Shown: positions 9,586-18,725 of the stretch, piece by piece | Layout of the letters: each line of letters starts with the position of its first letter | Numbering within the stretch: the stretch's first letter is position 1 | Assembly (NCBI RefSeq): GCF_029338335.1 | Contig: NZ_CP119796.1 | Reading direction: 5' to 3' (one strand) | Length of the DNA stretch: 64,000 nt | Origin: Halomontanus rarus | Lineage (GTDB): Archaea > Halobacteriota > Halobacteria > Halobacteriales > Natrialbaceae | The notes under the pieces: generated by a model | Databases searched by the model: none | What the model was told of the DNA's origin: nothing | The model's input: the letters and a program-made list of their open reading frames with translations, nothing else | Translations under genes and position numbers: made by a program

Positions 9586-10656
9586 ATGGTCCTGCGATGT
9601 TCGCTGCTCGGGCACGACTACGGCGAGCCCGAAGTCGAGCGTGAGCGCGAAGAACGGGGCAGTGAAGTCGTCGTCAGCGTCGAGGAGTACGAGGAGTGTG
9701 CTCGCTGTGGCGAACGAAACGTCCTCAGTGAAAACACCGAAGTGACGAGCCTCCCTCCCGAATCCGAGACGTCCGGTTCCGCGTCGACGTCGACTTCCCC
9801 CTCCACCGAACCCGAGACAGCCGCCGTACCGAACGAGCCGTCCGCCGACGGACGAGACGACCCACCGTCGCCCGAATCCGGTTCCGCCGTCGACGCCGGT
9901 GCGAACGATGGCGGCCCCGACCCCGACCCCGACTCCGACCTCGAATCCGATCCCGACCATCCCACCGACGAGAACGGCGACCCGATCACCGACGACGCCG
10001 AAATTCTCGAGGACGATGACGAGGACGAGTCACGCGATCCCGAGCGGGAACGCGGCGAGTGGCCCGACTCCGACGATGTCGGGCCCCCGGTCGGGGCGGA
10101 GAACGAGCCGACTGCGTGGCCCGAGACGGACGCGGACGCGGATGCGGACGAAGGGTCACTTGACGTCGACGACGAGGTTGGAGAAACGGGCGCACAGTCA
10201 CCGCCCGGATCACGGTCCAATCCGGCACAGATTGGCGAATCCGACTCGGAGACGACACTCGAGTTCGACGCGTCGACGGAGGACTCCACTGAAAGCAACT
10301 CCGACTCCGGACCCGAACACGACACCGCGACGCCCGATCCGACCGACGACGCGGTCTTCGTCGACGCGGATCCCGAAGCCGATGCAAGTCGTCCGGCGGC
10401 CGATACCGATACCGGTGTCGGTGCGGAACCCGACGCTGGACCCGGCTCCGACTCCGTCTCGAACCCCGAAACCGGGATCACGAGCGCACAGTCGGCACCC
10501 GCACCTGGCGAAGGTTCGTCGGCACCCGACGGCGTGCCGTCCGAGTTTTACTGCCCTCGCTGCGAGTTCGTCGCCCCCGGAGACCGCGGCTCGCTTCGAG
10601 CCGGCGATATCTGTCCCGACTGTCGGAAGGGCTACCTCGGCGAGCGCGAACGATAA
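9586..10656 (+). CDS. Acidic protein with terminal zinc ribbons (DUF7093-like)
   Basis: About 356 residues starting MVLRCSLLGHDYGEPEVERE. An N-terminal ribbon with CARCGERN (residues ~36-43) and a C-terminal ribbon with CPRCEFVAPG and CPDCRKGYLG frame roughly 250 residues of disordered, Asp/Glu/Pro/Ser-rich sequence containing DPDPDSDLESDPD-type repeats. The start at 9586 is chosen because the family begins at this MVLRCSLLGH motif; upstream in-frame sequence is not conserved-looking. Matches a haloarchaea-specific family of unknown function; paired ribbons suggest metal-stabilised binding domains tethered by a salt-adapted linker (inference). Confidence 0.75.
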   Translation: MVLRCSLLGHDYGEPEVEREREERGSEVVVSVEEYEECARCGERNVLSENTEVTSLPPESETSGSASTSTSPSTEPETAAVPNEPSADGRDDPPSPESGSAVDAGANDGGPDPDPDSDLESDPDHPTDENGDPITDDAEILEDDDEDESRDPERERGEWPDSDDVGPPVGAENEPTAWPETDADADADEGSLDVDDEVGETGAQSPPGSRSNPAQIGESDSETTLEFDASTEDSTESNSDSGPEHDTATPDPTDDAVFVDADPEADASRPAADTDTGVGAEPDAGPGSDSVSNPETGITSAQSAPAPGEGSSAPDGVPSEFYCPRCEFVAPGDRGSLRAGDICPDCRKGYLGERER

Positions 10657-10834
10657 CGGCCCGTTTCAGCCGTCACGTCGACTTCGCTGTCCTCCCGTAC
10701 ACTCCTGACTCTCGACTTTTCCGACCCGTCCCAGTACTGGCACGTCCCTCGACGCCTCGAGGTTCCTGTCATACTGATGGTGGCAAACGTCGATTATGAA
10801 AAAAGGTAAACGCTCCCCCGTATATGCTCGATTC

Positions 10835-11218
10835 ATGAAGGAGTACAAGATGCGCCGCGGCGAACATCTCGAGGAGCGAATCCCCGACATGAAAGCCACA
10901 GTCGAAGACTACTTCGGCCCAATTACCGAGACCGAGGAGTACAAGGGGAGCGACCTCTACGTCGTCGGCGAACCGGACAATCCCGTCTTCGAACGCATCA
11001 CCGCTGGCACCGTCGAGTACTCCGGAAAGAAGGACAAACTCGGCGTCGACTTCGTCGAACGCGACCCGACCGAACTCGGCCCCGACGAACTCGAGGCCGC
11101 AGGCGAAGCCGTCGACGCGAAGAACAGTTTCCTGCTCGAGGCGACCGGCCGCGACGCCAAGTCACGCCGGGAATCGATGAAGCGGACGGTCGAAGACGAT
11201 CCGGACCACGACTTCTAG
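10835..11218 (+). CDS. DUF5611 family protein
   Basis: A 127-residue soluble protein starting MKEYKMRRGEHLEERIPDMK, the conserved opening of DUF5611; a longer in-frame start at 10796 adds a basic 13-residue leader and is less likely. The body (VEDYFGPITETEEYKGSDLY through NPVFERITAGTVEYSGKKDKL) reads as a compact alpha/beta fold. Function is unknown. It is widespread in haloarchaea as a single gene. Confidence 0.8.
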   Translation: MKEYKMRRGEHLEERIPDMKATVEDYFGPITETEEYKGSDLYVVGEPDNPVFERITAGTVEYSGKKDKLGVDFVERDPTELGPDELEAAGEAVDAKNSFLLEATGRDAKSRRESMKRTVEDDPDHDF

Positions 11219-11394
11219 ACGCCGACGATAGTTTCGGTGTTGATATCGGCGACCCCACTGGTGAGTCCCGCGAACGCCGCGTGGATTCGCGAATTCGCAG
11301 TCCGGGATCGGCCGTTCGGCGACGAATCTCCCTCGAAAGATCCGACGTGACCGTCTCTCGAGGGGAACACCGACGGTTTCGCCGTCGGGTGCAG

Positions 11395-11910
11395 TCAGTC
11401 GTGGACGGAGACGATCCCGGACATCTCCTCCCCGTATCGAACGTCGACGACGTCCCCGACCTCGAGGTCGTTGAAGTCGTCCAGAAAGAGCCACGTGTCC
11501 CGACAGTCCGAGTCGTCACCGTCGAGCGACCCACAGCCGCGCATTCCGTACCGGACCACCTCGAACGACTGCTCGAGTCGCTCGGTCGTCGCCTCAGAGA
11601 TCGTCAGCGGACCCGCCGGTTCGATGTCGTCGGCGAGGCGGTCGTGAATCGCGTCGTAGGACGGCCCGGACGACGGGTCGTACCGCCGTCTGGCCAGCTC
11701 GATCGGGTCGTCGGCTCCGTTTTCCTCCTCGCTTCCGTCTCTGTTCCCGTCCACGTCCCTGTCCCCGTCCTCGTCCTCGTCCTCGTTCCGGCGCTCACTA
11801 ACGACGACGTACTTCGCTTCGACCTCGACGCGATCGGCCAGTCCCAGTCGGGTGGCACAGCCGGCCAGCGCGAGCGTGGACACCGTCGTCAGGAACGCGC
11901 GTCTGTTCAC
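11395..11910 (-). CDS. Putative lipoprotein, hypothetical
   Basis: About 171 residues from a GTG start giving (M)NRRAFLTTVSTLALAGCATRL, a signal peptide with lipobox LAGC and two arginines near the N-terminus, so probably a Tat-exported lipoprotein. An Asp/Glu-rich low-complexity region (NEDEDEDGDRDVDGNRDG) follows near residue 45, reflected in GTCCTC repeats in the DNA at about 11760. The C-terminal domain includes two cysteine pairs' worth of Cys (MRGCGSLDGDDSDCRDTW) and an SH3-like run LEVGDVVDVRYGEEMSGIV. Function unknown. Confidence 0.7.
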   Translation of the reverse strand: MNRRAFLTTVSTLALAGCATRLGLADRVEVEAKYVVVSERRNEDEDEDGDRDVDGNRDGSEEENGADDPIELARRRYDPSSGPSYDAIHDRLADDIEPAGPLTISEATTERLEQSFEVVRYGMRGCGSLDGDDSDCRDTWLFLDDFNDLEVGDVVDVRYGEEMSGIVSVHD

Positions 11911-12047
11911 GGTCTTCCTCCCAGATTCGACGTGGTAGCTAGTGTACTTTTTGTTCGAGTCCAGTCGGATCACGACGTCTCTCGGATGCCCAAGTCGCGG
12001 GACGAAATCTATTTGCACGTTCCTGCGTGTGGTCAACTCGCACATTG

Positions 12048-13130
12048 ATGACGTACGATATTATTCAGGTCGGCACCGGTGGGCAGGGCGCGCGATGGTG
12101 CGATCGATTTCTGCCGCCGAACGTGGACGACGACCTCGTGAACGTCGTCGCCGCCGTCGACGTCGACGAATCGGCCCACGAGAACGCACGGGACCACCTC
12201 GGGTTGAGCGAGGACGCGTGTTACACCGACGCCGCGGACGCGTTCGCCGAACACGACGCGGATTTCTGTACGATCGTCGTGCCGCCGGCGTTCCACGAGG
12301 ACGTCGTCGACGCCGCGCTCGCCCACGACCTGCACATCCTCTCGGAGAAGCCCATCGCCGACACCCTCGAGGCCTCGGTTCGCATCGCCAAGAAAGTCGA
12401 GGCGGCGGGCGCGAAGATGGGTGTGACGATGAGCCATCGCTTCGACCGGGACAAGACGACGCTGCGGCGGCAGTTGCATTCGGGCGAGCACGGCCCGCTC
12501 GACTATCTCGTCTGCCGATTCACCTGCAACTGCCGGAGCTACGGCAGCTGGGGCGCGTTCCGTCACGACATCGAGGACACGCTGATGGTCGAGGGCGCGG
12601 TTCACCACCTCGATATCCTCGCCGACCTCGCCGATTCCCGGTGTGAGACCCTCTACGCGCAGACGTGGACGCCCGAGTGGGGCGAGTACGCCGGCGACGC
12701 GCAGGGGCTCGTCCAGTTGACGTTCGAGGACGGCACGCGCGCGACCTACGAGGGAGCCAAGACCAACGCTGTCGGCCTCAACGGCTGGGGGAACGAGTAC
12801 GTCCGCGCGGAGTGTCGAGACTCGACGATCGTCCTCGATAGCCGCGAACTCGAGGCCTACAGCTACGACCCGGACGAAGAGGCACAGTTCGGCGACCGAC
12901 CCGAGAACGGCGACCGGATCCCGCTCGACGAGGCTGAGAAGTGGGCAAACACGTGGTTGATCGAGCAGTTCGTCGACTGGCTCGACGGCGGGGAGCCGAT
13001 GGCGACGAACGTTCGGGACAACCTCCAGTCGATGGCGCTGATCGAAGCGGCGATCCGCAGCAGCGAGACGGGCGAACCCGTGGCCGTTCAGGAATTGCTC
13101 GAGGAGACGAAGCGGTCAGTTTCGATCTGA
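12048..13130 (+). CDS. Gfo/Idh/MocA family NAD(P)-dependent oxidoreductase
   Basis: A 360-residue sugar- or polyol-dehydrogenase-like enzyme. The start MTYDIIQVGTGGQGARWCDR gives an N-terminal Rossmann motif GTGGQGARW; the family motif EKPIA occurs in LHILSEKPIADTL near residue 103; the C-terminal half is the alpha/beta substrate domain (EGAVHHLDILADL near residue 190). Such enzymes oxidise or reduce sugars, inositols and related compounds. It faces the Tm-1-like/PEP-hydrolase-like pair across a 63-base gap, so a shared catabolic role is plausible but the substrate is not known. Confidence 0.88.
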   Translation: MTYDIIQVGTGGQGARWCDRFLPPNVDDDLVNVVAAVDVDESAHENARDHLGLSEDACYTDAADAFAEHDADFCTIVVPPAFHEDVVDAALAHDLHILSEKPIADTLEASVRIAKKVEAAGAKMGVTMSHRFDRDKTTLRRQLHSGEHGPLDYLVCRFTCNCRSYGSWGAFRHDIEDTLMVEGAVHHLDILADLADSRCETLYAQTWTPEWGEYAGDAQGLVQLTFEDGTRATYEGAKTNAVGLNGWGNEYVRAECRDSTIVLDSRELEAYSYDPDEEAQFGDRPENGDRIPLDEAEKWANTWLIEQFVDWLDGGEPMATNVRDNLQSMALIEAAIRSSETGEPVAVQELLEETKRSVSI

Positions 13131-13193
13131 GAGCGGTTCGTTCTCCGCTTTCCGAGCGCACCGCCGAGCACCGTCGCGCTTCCGGTTGCCCGG

Positions 13194-14414
13194 CTACGGA
13201 GCGGCGTCTGCGGCTCGCATCTTCTCGTCCAACTCGTCGACGACGGCTCGGGCGAACGCCTCGCTATTGACGTGGGCGTCCACCTCGAGGAGTTCGACGT
13301 CGTCGCCGACGTGCTCGCGAAGCGCGTCGAACAGCGCGTCGTCGGCTGCAGGGTCGTGAAACACTTCACCGTCGCTGTCGAGCATCGAGACGCCCCGGAG
13401 CGGCAGGGCGAGCGCGGTCGGTCCGTTCGAGGCGGTCAGTTTCTCGGCGATAATGCGTCCGAGTTCCGCACACTCCTCGGCCGTCGTTCGCATCAACGTC
13501 ACCTGCGGGTTGTGAACGTGGAGCGTCCGGTCGCGAAACTCCTCGGGGACCGTGTCTTCGGCGCCGAAGTTCACCATGTCGAGTGCGCCGGTCGAGACGA
13601 CCTGCGGGATCCCTCGTTCGGCGGCGGCGTCGAGTCGCTCCGGGCCCGCGCTCAGCACACCACCGACGAGTTCGTCGGCCCACTCGGTCGTCGTCACGTC
13701 GAGGACGCCGTCGATGACACCCTCCTCGACGAGGTTTTCCATCGCCCGCCCACCCGACCCCGTCGCGTGGAAGACGATCGTCTCGTACCCGCGGTCCTCG
13801 AGGAGGGCCCGTGCCGTCTGCACGCACGGCGTCGTGACGCCGAACATGGTGAGGCCGATCGTCGGGCGATCCGTTCGCTCGACGTCGACGTCGGCTTTCA
13901 CCATGCCGGCCATCGCGAGCGCGGCGTTCGAGATCACCTGTCGGGACAGCTGATTTACCCCCTCGATGTCGGCGACCGAGTACAGCATCATGATGTCGCG
14001 CTCTTTCACGTACGGTTCGACGTCGCCCGATGCCATCGTCGATACCATGACTTTCGGAACGCCGTAGGGAAGCGCTCGCATGGCCGCCGTCGCGACCGAG
14101 GTATTTCCGGAGCCGCCGAGTCCGAGGACGCCGTCGAGGTTTCCCTCCTCGTCGTGACGAGCCACGATGGCAGCTGCACCCTCTCCCATCGCCGCCATCG
14201 CCTGCCCCCGGTCGCCTGCGCGCTCGAGTTCGTCGACAGTCGTTCCGGCCGCCTCAGCGACGGTGTCGGCCGACGTGTCGGGTTCGAACGCCGGCTCGCC
14301 GACCACGCCCGTGTCGACGATATGGACATCGATGCCCGTCGACTCGAGGACGTCCCGTGCGAACGCGATCTCTTCGCCCTTCGTATCGAGCGTACCGACG
14401 ATGAAGACACTCAT
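13194..14414 (-). CDS. UPF0261 / Tm-1-like ATP-binding domain protein
   Basis: A 406-residue member of the UPF0261 family, related to the N-terminal domain of the tomato viral-resistance protein Tm-1. Seen: the opening FIVGTLDTKGEEIAFARDVL, the glycine-rich LGLGGSGNTSVATAAMRALP near residue 100, PKVMVSTMASGD, and FHATGSGGRAMENLV near residue 225. The biochemical role in prokaryotes is unresolved. Its upstream neighbour, 9 bases away, corresponds to the other half of the Tm-1 architecture, so the two products probably interact. Confidence 0.88.
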   Translation of the reverse strand: MSVFIVGTLDTKGEEIAFARDVLESTGIDVHIVDTGVVGEPAFEPDTSADTVAEAAGTTVDELERAGDRGQAMAAMGEGAAAIVARHDEEGNLDGVLGLGGSGNTSVATAAMRALPYGVPKVMVSTMASGDVEPYVKERDIMMLYSVADIEGVNQLSRQVISNAALAMAGMVKADVDVERTDRPTIGLTMFGVTTPCVQTARALLEDRGYETIVFHATGSGGRAMENLVEEGVIDGVLDVTTTEWADELVGGVLSAGPERLDAAAERGIPQVVSTGALDMVNFGAEDTVPEEFRDRTLHVHNPQVTLMRTTAEECAELGRIIAEKLTASNGPTALALPLRGVSMLDSDGEVFHDPAADDALFDALREHVGDDVELLEVDAHVNSEAFARAVVDELDEKMRAADAAP

Positions 14415-14423
14415 GTGGTCGGG

Positions 14424-15257
14424 TCAGAAGTCGATCTCTTTGAATTTTCGCGCCTGGTTCTCGATGGCGCCCTCGGTCGGCAGCCGTTCGATGCTGGACG
14501 CGCCGAAGAACCCGACCACGCCGTCGGTGTTGTTCAGGACGTATTTCGCGTCGTCGGGCTGGGCGATCGGACCACCGTGACAGATGACGACCACGTCCTC
14601 GTCGACGGCCGTCGCGGCGTCGTGGTGTGCCTGAACTTCCGTTGCCGCTTCCTCGAGGTCCATCGCGGTTTCGGCACCGATGTCGCCGGAGGTCGTCAAC
14701 CCCATATGCGAGACGATCACGTCCGCACCGGCTTCCGTCATTTCCCGCGCTTGCTCTTTCGAGAAGACGTAGGGGCAGGTGAGCATCCCCCGCTCGTGGG
14801 CCTCTCGAATCATGTCGACTTCCTCGTCGTAACCCATCCCGGTCTCCTCGAGGTTCGCTCGGAACTGGCTGTCCTCGTCGATGAGCCCCACCGTCGGGAA
14901 GTTCTGGACGCCTGAGAACCCGCGTCGTTTCAGGTCTTCGATGAACACGCCCATATCGCGGAACGGGTCCGTCCCGTTTACTCCCGCCAGCACCGGCGTG
15001 TCTTCGACGACCGGCAGCACCTCGTGGCCCATCTCCGTGACGATCTCGTTCGCGTCGCCGTAGGGGAGCAATCCGGCGAGCGACCCTCGACCGTTCATCC
15101 GGTAGCGCCCGGAGTTGTAGATGATAAGCAAGTCGACCCCACCGCGCTCGGCGAACTTCGCCGAGATCCCCGTTCCCGCGCCGGCCCCGACGATCGGATC
15201 GCCGGTCTCGATCGTCTCCGCGAGTCGCTCGAGCGACGCTTCTCTCGTGAACTTCAT
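14424..15257 (-). CDS. PEP-hydrolase-like TIM-barrel protein
   Basis: A 277-residue TIM-barrel protein of the phosphoenolpyruvate hydrolase-like family. The start MKFTREASLERLAETI at 15257 is chosen because the longer upstream frame is poor and crosses the promoter. Motifs include IVGAGAGTGISAKFAE near the N-terminus, the glycine-rich YNSGRYRMNGRGSLAGLLPY, FSGVQNFPTVGLIDE and VVICHGGPIAQPDDAKYVL. A box A-like TACTAAATAACC lies about 25-38 bases upstream on the minus strand. It is the first gene of an apparent two-gene operon with the Tm-1-like gene. Confidence 0.86.
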   Translation of the reverse strand: MKFTREASLERLAETIETGDPIVGAGAGTGISAKFAERGGVDLLIIYNSGRYRMNGRGSLAGLLPYGDANEIVTEMGHEVLPVVEDTPVLAGVNGTDPFRDMGVFIEDLKRRGFSGVQNFPTVGLIDEDSQFRANLEETGMGYDEEVDMIREAHERGMLTCPYVFSKEQAREMTEAGADVIVSHMGLTTSGDIGAETAMDLEEAATEVQAHHDAATAVDEDVVVICHGGPIAQPDDAKYVLNNTDGVVGFFGASSIERLPTEGAIENQARKFKEIDF

Positions 15258-15441
15258 AGTTACTCGGTAACACACACAGCGGTTATTTAGTATTCCTGTT
15301 CCGGAACTCGAGGGGTCGGATCCGTGTCGTCGAGGAGATCGTGACCGAACTCGGCCGTCCGATCGAATTCGATCGATCACCGCCCTTCGAGAGTCCAAAA
15401 TTATATTCGGTGATGGATGGTCACACAGGACGAAGAAACCA

Positions 15442-15855
15442 ATGACGGACGAGTACTTCGTGAGCGGCGAGGACGTACCGACGCAGGTGTTAGACTGGGG
15501 AACGATCAAGTGGATGGCCTCGCCCGAGGTGAACGGCTCCGAGCGGTTCAGTGCGGGAATCGTCCAACTGGAGCCGGGAACCGGGCACGAACTCCACACG
15601 CATCCCGATAGCGACGAAGTCCTGTACTTCGTCAGCGGGGAGGGTGAACAGACGGTCGACGGCGAAACCCGCGAGGTTTCGGCGGGGGAGATGATCTTCG
15701 TCCCCGCGGGTGTCGAACACGGAACCCAAAATACGGGTTGGGAGACGCTCAAGCTGCTCGCGGTGTACGCCCCGCCGGGGCCGGAGGAGGAGTTGACCGA
15801 CCTCCCGGAGTGTACGGTCGTTCCGGCGGGCGAGTTTCCGACGAAAGACAAGTGA
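15442..15855 (+). CDS. Cupin domain protein
   Basis: A 137-residue single-domain cupin. The first cupin motif is LEPGTGHELHTHPDSDEVLY (metal-binding H-x-H plus E), and the second is GEMIFVPAGVEHGTQNTG (P-x(3)-H). Such proteins are metal-dependent isomerases, dioxygenases or sugar sensors. It is divergent from the PEP-hydrolase-like gene, with a separate box A-like TTATATTCGG about 35 bases before the ATG; the shared 184-base intergenic region suggests coordinated control of the small cluster. Confidence 0.85.
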   Translation: MTDEYFVSGEDVPTQVLDWGTIKWMASPEVNGSERFSAGIVQLEPGTGHELHTHPDSDEVLYFVSGEGEQTVDGETREVSAGEMIFVPAGVEHGTQNTGWETLKLLAVYAPPGPEEELTDLPECTVVPAGEFPTKDK

Positions 15856-15905
15856 AAGGTCTACGCCGTCGACTACCGGCCGATTGAACCGACGGCAGCT
15901 CGGGA

Positions 15906-17444
15906 TCAGGCGAGGAAGACGTGTCGCGGTCGGTCCGCGAGGACGTCCCGACCCCACTCGACGGTCTCGGAGAAGGCGTCGCTGCGGAAGAAAGACATCG
16001 CGTCCTCGCGGGAATCCCAGCGACTGGCGATGAACATGTCGTTCTCGTTTTCACGGTTTGCCAGCAGGTCGGTCTTGCGGTGGCCGTCCATCTCCGCCAG
16101 CACGCCGCCGACCTCCTCGAAGGTGCCGACGAAGTCCTCGCAGTGTTCGGGTTTGACGGTGTAGAACATGCCCATGGTCCCCCACGAATCCGTCTCGTCG
16201 TCCCCGGCCTGTCGAACGACCTCGGGGAGGTCCGCGAGGAATCCCGCGGCCGTGTTCGCCGCGCGATCGGTTTCCCAGAGGCTGACGACGGCGGTCTCGG
16301 ACTCTGGATCCCGGGACTCGTAGACCGCGGTCTTCACGTGCGTGTCGTAGTGGTCGAAGTTCGCACGGAGGCCGGTCACCTCCTCGAACAACTCGTCGGG
16401 ATCGGCCGCCGAGTAGAGGACGACCGCGTGGACGTCTTCGCCGTGGGGCTTGCCCGCGTAGACGCCCATCTCCTCGAGTTCGCCGCGGATGTTGTCGTCT
16501 TCGTCGGTCTCGTCTCCGCTCCCGCGTTCGTGTTGGTGGTCGTTTCCGTGCCCGTGATCCGAATCGCCGTGGTGGTGACCGTCGCTTTCGCCGCCGTGTT
16601 CGTGCCCGTGTCCGTGCTCGTGACCTGCGTCACTCGCGTCCTGAGACACCGGCTCGCCGGCCAGATACGCCCCGAGATTCTCGGGGGCGAACCGCCGACC
16701 GAAACGGAACCGACCGAACTCCGCGAAGCGCGACGTCGACGGATCGAAGCGCATCTCGTAGAGTAAGTCCTTGATGTCGGTCGGATCGTCAGCGAAGAGG
16801 GTGACGCCCCACTCGTGGTCGTCGAAGCCGACGCTGCCGGTGATGATCTGGGTGACCTTTCCCGCGTAGTCGCGGCCGATGTCGCCGTGGGCCGAGAGGT
16901 GTTCGGCGCGCTCGTCGAAGGGGAGGTCGTACCAGTTGTCTTCGGGGCCGCGGCGTTTGTCCATCGGGTAGAAGTTGACGTACTCGCTGTCGGGGATCTC
17001 GGGGTGGAGTCGCGACTGGATGTATCGCGCGATCCCGGTATCCTCGACCTCCGCGTCGTCGTCGAAGTAGTCCTGGGACATGTAGCCCGAGACCTCGGTC
17101 ACCGAAACGTAGGAGTCGGTCCGCTCGGTGAACGCCGCGAAGGCGGTACCCTCGAACCGACGTTCGAGGACGTCGAGGTCGGCCATCGACGGCCGCAGGT
17201 GGACGAACAGGAGATCGGCCTTGTGGCCGAGGACGGCGTAGGTCGCCGAGTCGCCTTCCTTCTCGTTCTCTCCCTCGCTGCCGTCCTCGAGAGCCTCGCA
17301 AGCGGTCAGGTACTCGATCCCCTCCTCGATCGCGCGTTCGCGGGTTCGTTCCGGTGCGTTACGCCAGGCGTCCCAGTCGATCGACCGGAAGTCATGCAGG
17401 ACGTACCAGCCCTCCTCGGTCTGTGGCGGTTGCCGTCGTTCCAT
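15906..17444 (-). CDS. pitA: Heme-binding protein PitA: chlorite-dismutase-like domain, His-rich linker, ABM domain
   Basis: A 512-residue two-domain heme protein. Residues 1-~265 are a chlorite-dismutase/HemQ-like domain; H186 in EHLSAHGDIGRDYAGKV fits the proximal heme ligand. Residues ~275-306 are a His/Gly/Asp-rich linker with more than a dozen histidines. Residues ~330-512 are an antibiotic-biosynthesis-monooxygenase-like domain ending FFRSDAFSETVEWGRDVLAD. This layout matches haloarchaeal PitA. HemQ relatives decarboxylate coproheme to heme b, which is the most likely activity (family knowledge); the linker could bind nickel, zinc or iron. Confidence 0.9.
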   Translation of the reverse strand: MERRQPPQTEEGWYVLHDFRSIDWDAWRNAPERTRERAIEEGIEYLTACEALEDGSEGENEKEGDSATYAVLGHKADLLFVHLRPSMADLDVLERRFEGTAFAAFTERTDSYVSVTEVSGYMSQDYFDDDAEVEDTGIARYIQSRLHPEIPDSEYVNFYPMDKRRGPEDNWYDLPFDERAEHLSAHGDIGRDYAGKVTQIITGSVGFDDHEWGVTLFADDPTDIKDLLYEMRFDPSTSRFAEFGRFRFGRRFAPENLGAYLAGEPVSQDASDAGHEHGHGHEHGGESDGHHHGDSDHGHGNDHQHERGSGDETDEDDNIRGELEEMGVYAGKPHGEDVHAVVLYSAADPDELFEEVTGLRANFDHYDTHVKTAVYESRDPESETAVVSLWETDRAANTAAGFLADLPEVVRQAGDDETDSWGTMGMFYTVKPEHCEDFVGTFEEVGGVLAEMDGHRKTDLLANRENENDMFIASRWDSREDAMSFFRSDAFSETVEWGRDVLADRPRHVFLA

Positions 17445-17525
17445 ACTCGCGCGTTGGGGTGGGGACCGTAAGAAGGAACGGGTTCGCTCGTCGGACGCCG
17501 CCGGTCGGCGTTCGTCTGTGAAACG

Positions 17526-18296
17526 TCACTCCCACTCGGACTCGATTTCCGCCTTCGCCTCCTCGAGCCAGTCAGGTTCCTCGAGTTCGAGGTCTGGGTC
17601 GGGGGTGAAGCCGCCCTCGTATTCGGTGACTCGACCGCCGTCCGTCACCGTGATGGAATACGACTCGACGTAGCCGCGTTCGGTGAGCAGGAGTTCGAAG
17701 GTGGTGTTGCCGTAGGCGTTGAGGTCACCTGTTCCCTCGAGTCGGTAACGTTCGCCCTCATCGTGGCGTTCGACGATGACGGTATCGACGGCGTCGTAGA
17801 GGCTGAGCAACGAGACCGGCGTGCTCGGGTCGAACGAGGTATAGTCGGGCGCTGGTCGGTAGGAGACCGCCCCCGAACGGTCGACGACTCGAGCGTACGC
17901 CGAACTCGTCGTCCCATCGGCCCAGACGCGGTACGAGACCGTCGTGTTCTCGTCGGACTCGAGAGACGCCGGGTCCAGTTCGTCGACGATCAGCGCCGTT
18001 TCGTCGCCGACCGACCGGTTTTGAACCACGAGGTACTCGATCTCGCCTGTTTCTCCGCGTTGCGTGATCCGTTGTCGTTGCCGATAGGCGTCGTTCGTCA
18101 GGGCATCGATGTGGGCGTTCCGCAGGGCGACACGATCGGTAACACCGTCGTCGGTCAATCCGGGCAGCAACTCGGAATCGATCTCGACCACCTCGTCGAC
18201 GCCGTATGGCTCCCGGTCGTCGGACGACTCGAACGCGCTACAGCCCGCGGTCGTCACGACCAGCGCGACGAGGACGAGTGCGACGGCCTTACTCAT
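17526..18296 (-). CDS. DUF7537-like lipoprotein
   Basis: A 256-residue exported lipoprotein: N-terminus MSKAVALVLVALVVTTAGCSAFESS has a short hydrophobic core and lipobox TAGC. The mature part contains ALRNAHIDALTNDAYRQRQRIT and beta-rich repeats ending in an acidic C-terminus, the pattern of haloarchaeal DUF7537 lipoproteins. The function is unknown; the beta-rich fold resembles outer-surface lipoprotein carriers only loosely. It is cut off from PitA by an 81-base gap, same strand. Confidence 0.75.
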   Translation of the reverse strand: MSKAVALVLVALVVTTAGCSAFESSDDREPYGVDEVVEIDSELLPGLTDDGVTDRVALRNAHIDALTNDAYRQRQRITQRGETGEIEYLVVQNRSVGDETALIVDELDPASLESDENTTVSYRVWADGTTSSAYARVVDRSGAVSYRPAPDYTSFDPSTPVSLLSLYDAVDTVIVERHDEGERYRLEGTGDLNAYGNTTFELLLTERGYVESYSITVTDGGRVTEYEGGFTPDPDLELEEPDWLEEAKAEIESEWE

Positions 18297-18725
18297 CGGT
18301 ACTCGCTACAGCGCCGGTGACTTCGTCTCCCCTTACGGTGATACCGTACAGCCCGTCGATCACGAGGGTGACGAGCGGGGACAGGAGACGAACCGTCATG
18401 CGATGATGATGTAACTGATCGGTAATAAACTCACTCGTTACCGCCGGAATAAACGTCGTCAACCGAGCTGCGTTTCAGGCGAACCCGGTGAATCTCGGTC
18501 GATTGCACTGTACTGGGACGAGTGAGTGCCAGCGCCCCGTTTTACGCAGACTCGTCCGTCAGATCAATTCGCCCGATCGAGCACTTCTCATAGGATTTAT
18601 CACAGATATCGACATTCGAACTAACCCAATCGCATATCTGGCCGTTTCGATCGCTCTAAACCGCATATTCCCGTATTGCTGCTGACCGAAACCCTTTACG
18701 TATCCCCGTTTAAATCATCGATCAC
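18297..18725. other. Gene-free divergent promoter region
   Basis: About 430 bases between the divergent lipoprotein and PadR genes. No coding sequence or stable RNA is evident. It is less GC-rich than its surroundings after 18410. A box A-like TTTACGTA at 18695-18702 lies about 25-30 bases before the PadR ATG. The region is long enough for autoregulatory operator sites, but I could not pick out a convincing palindrome. Confidence 0.5.
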
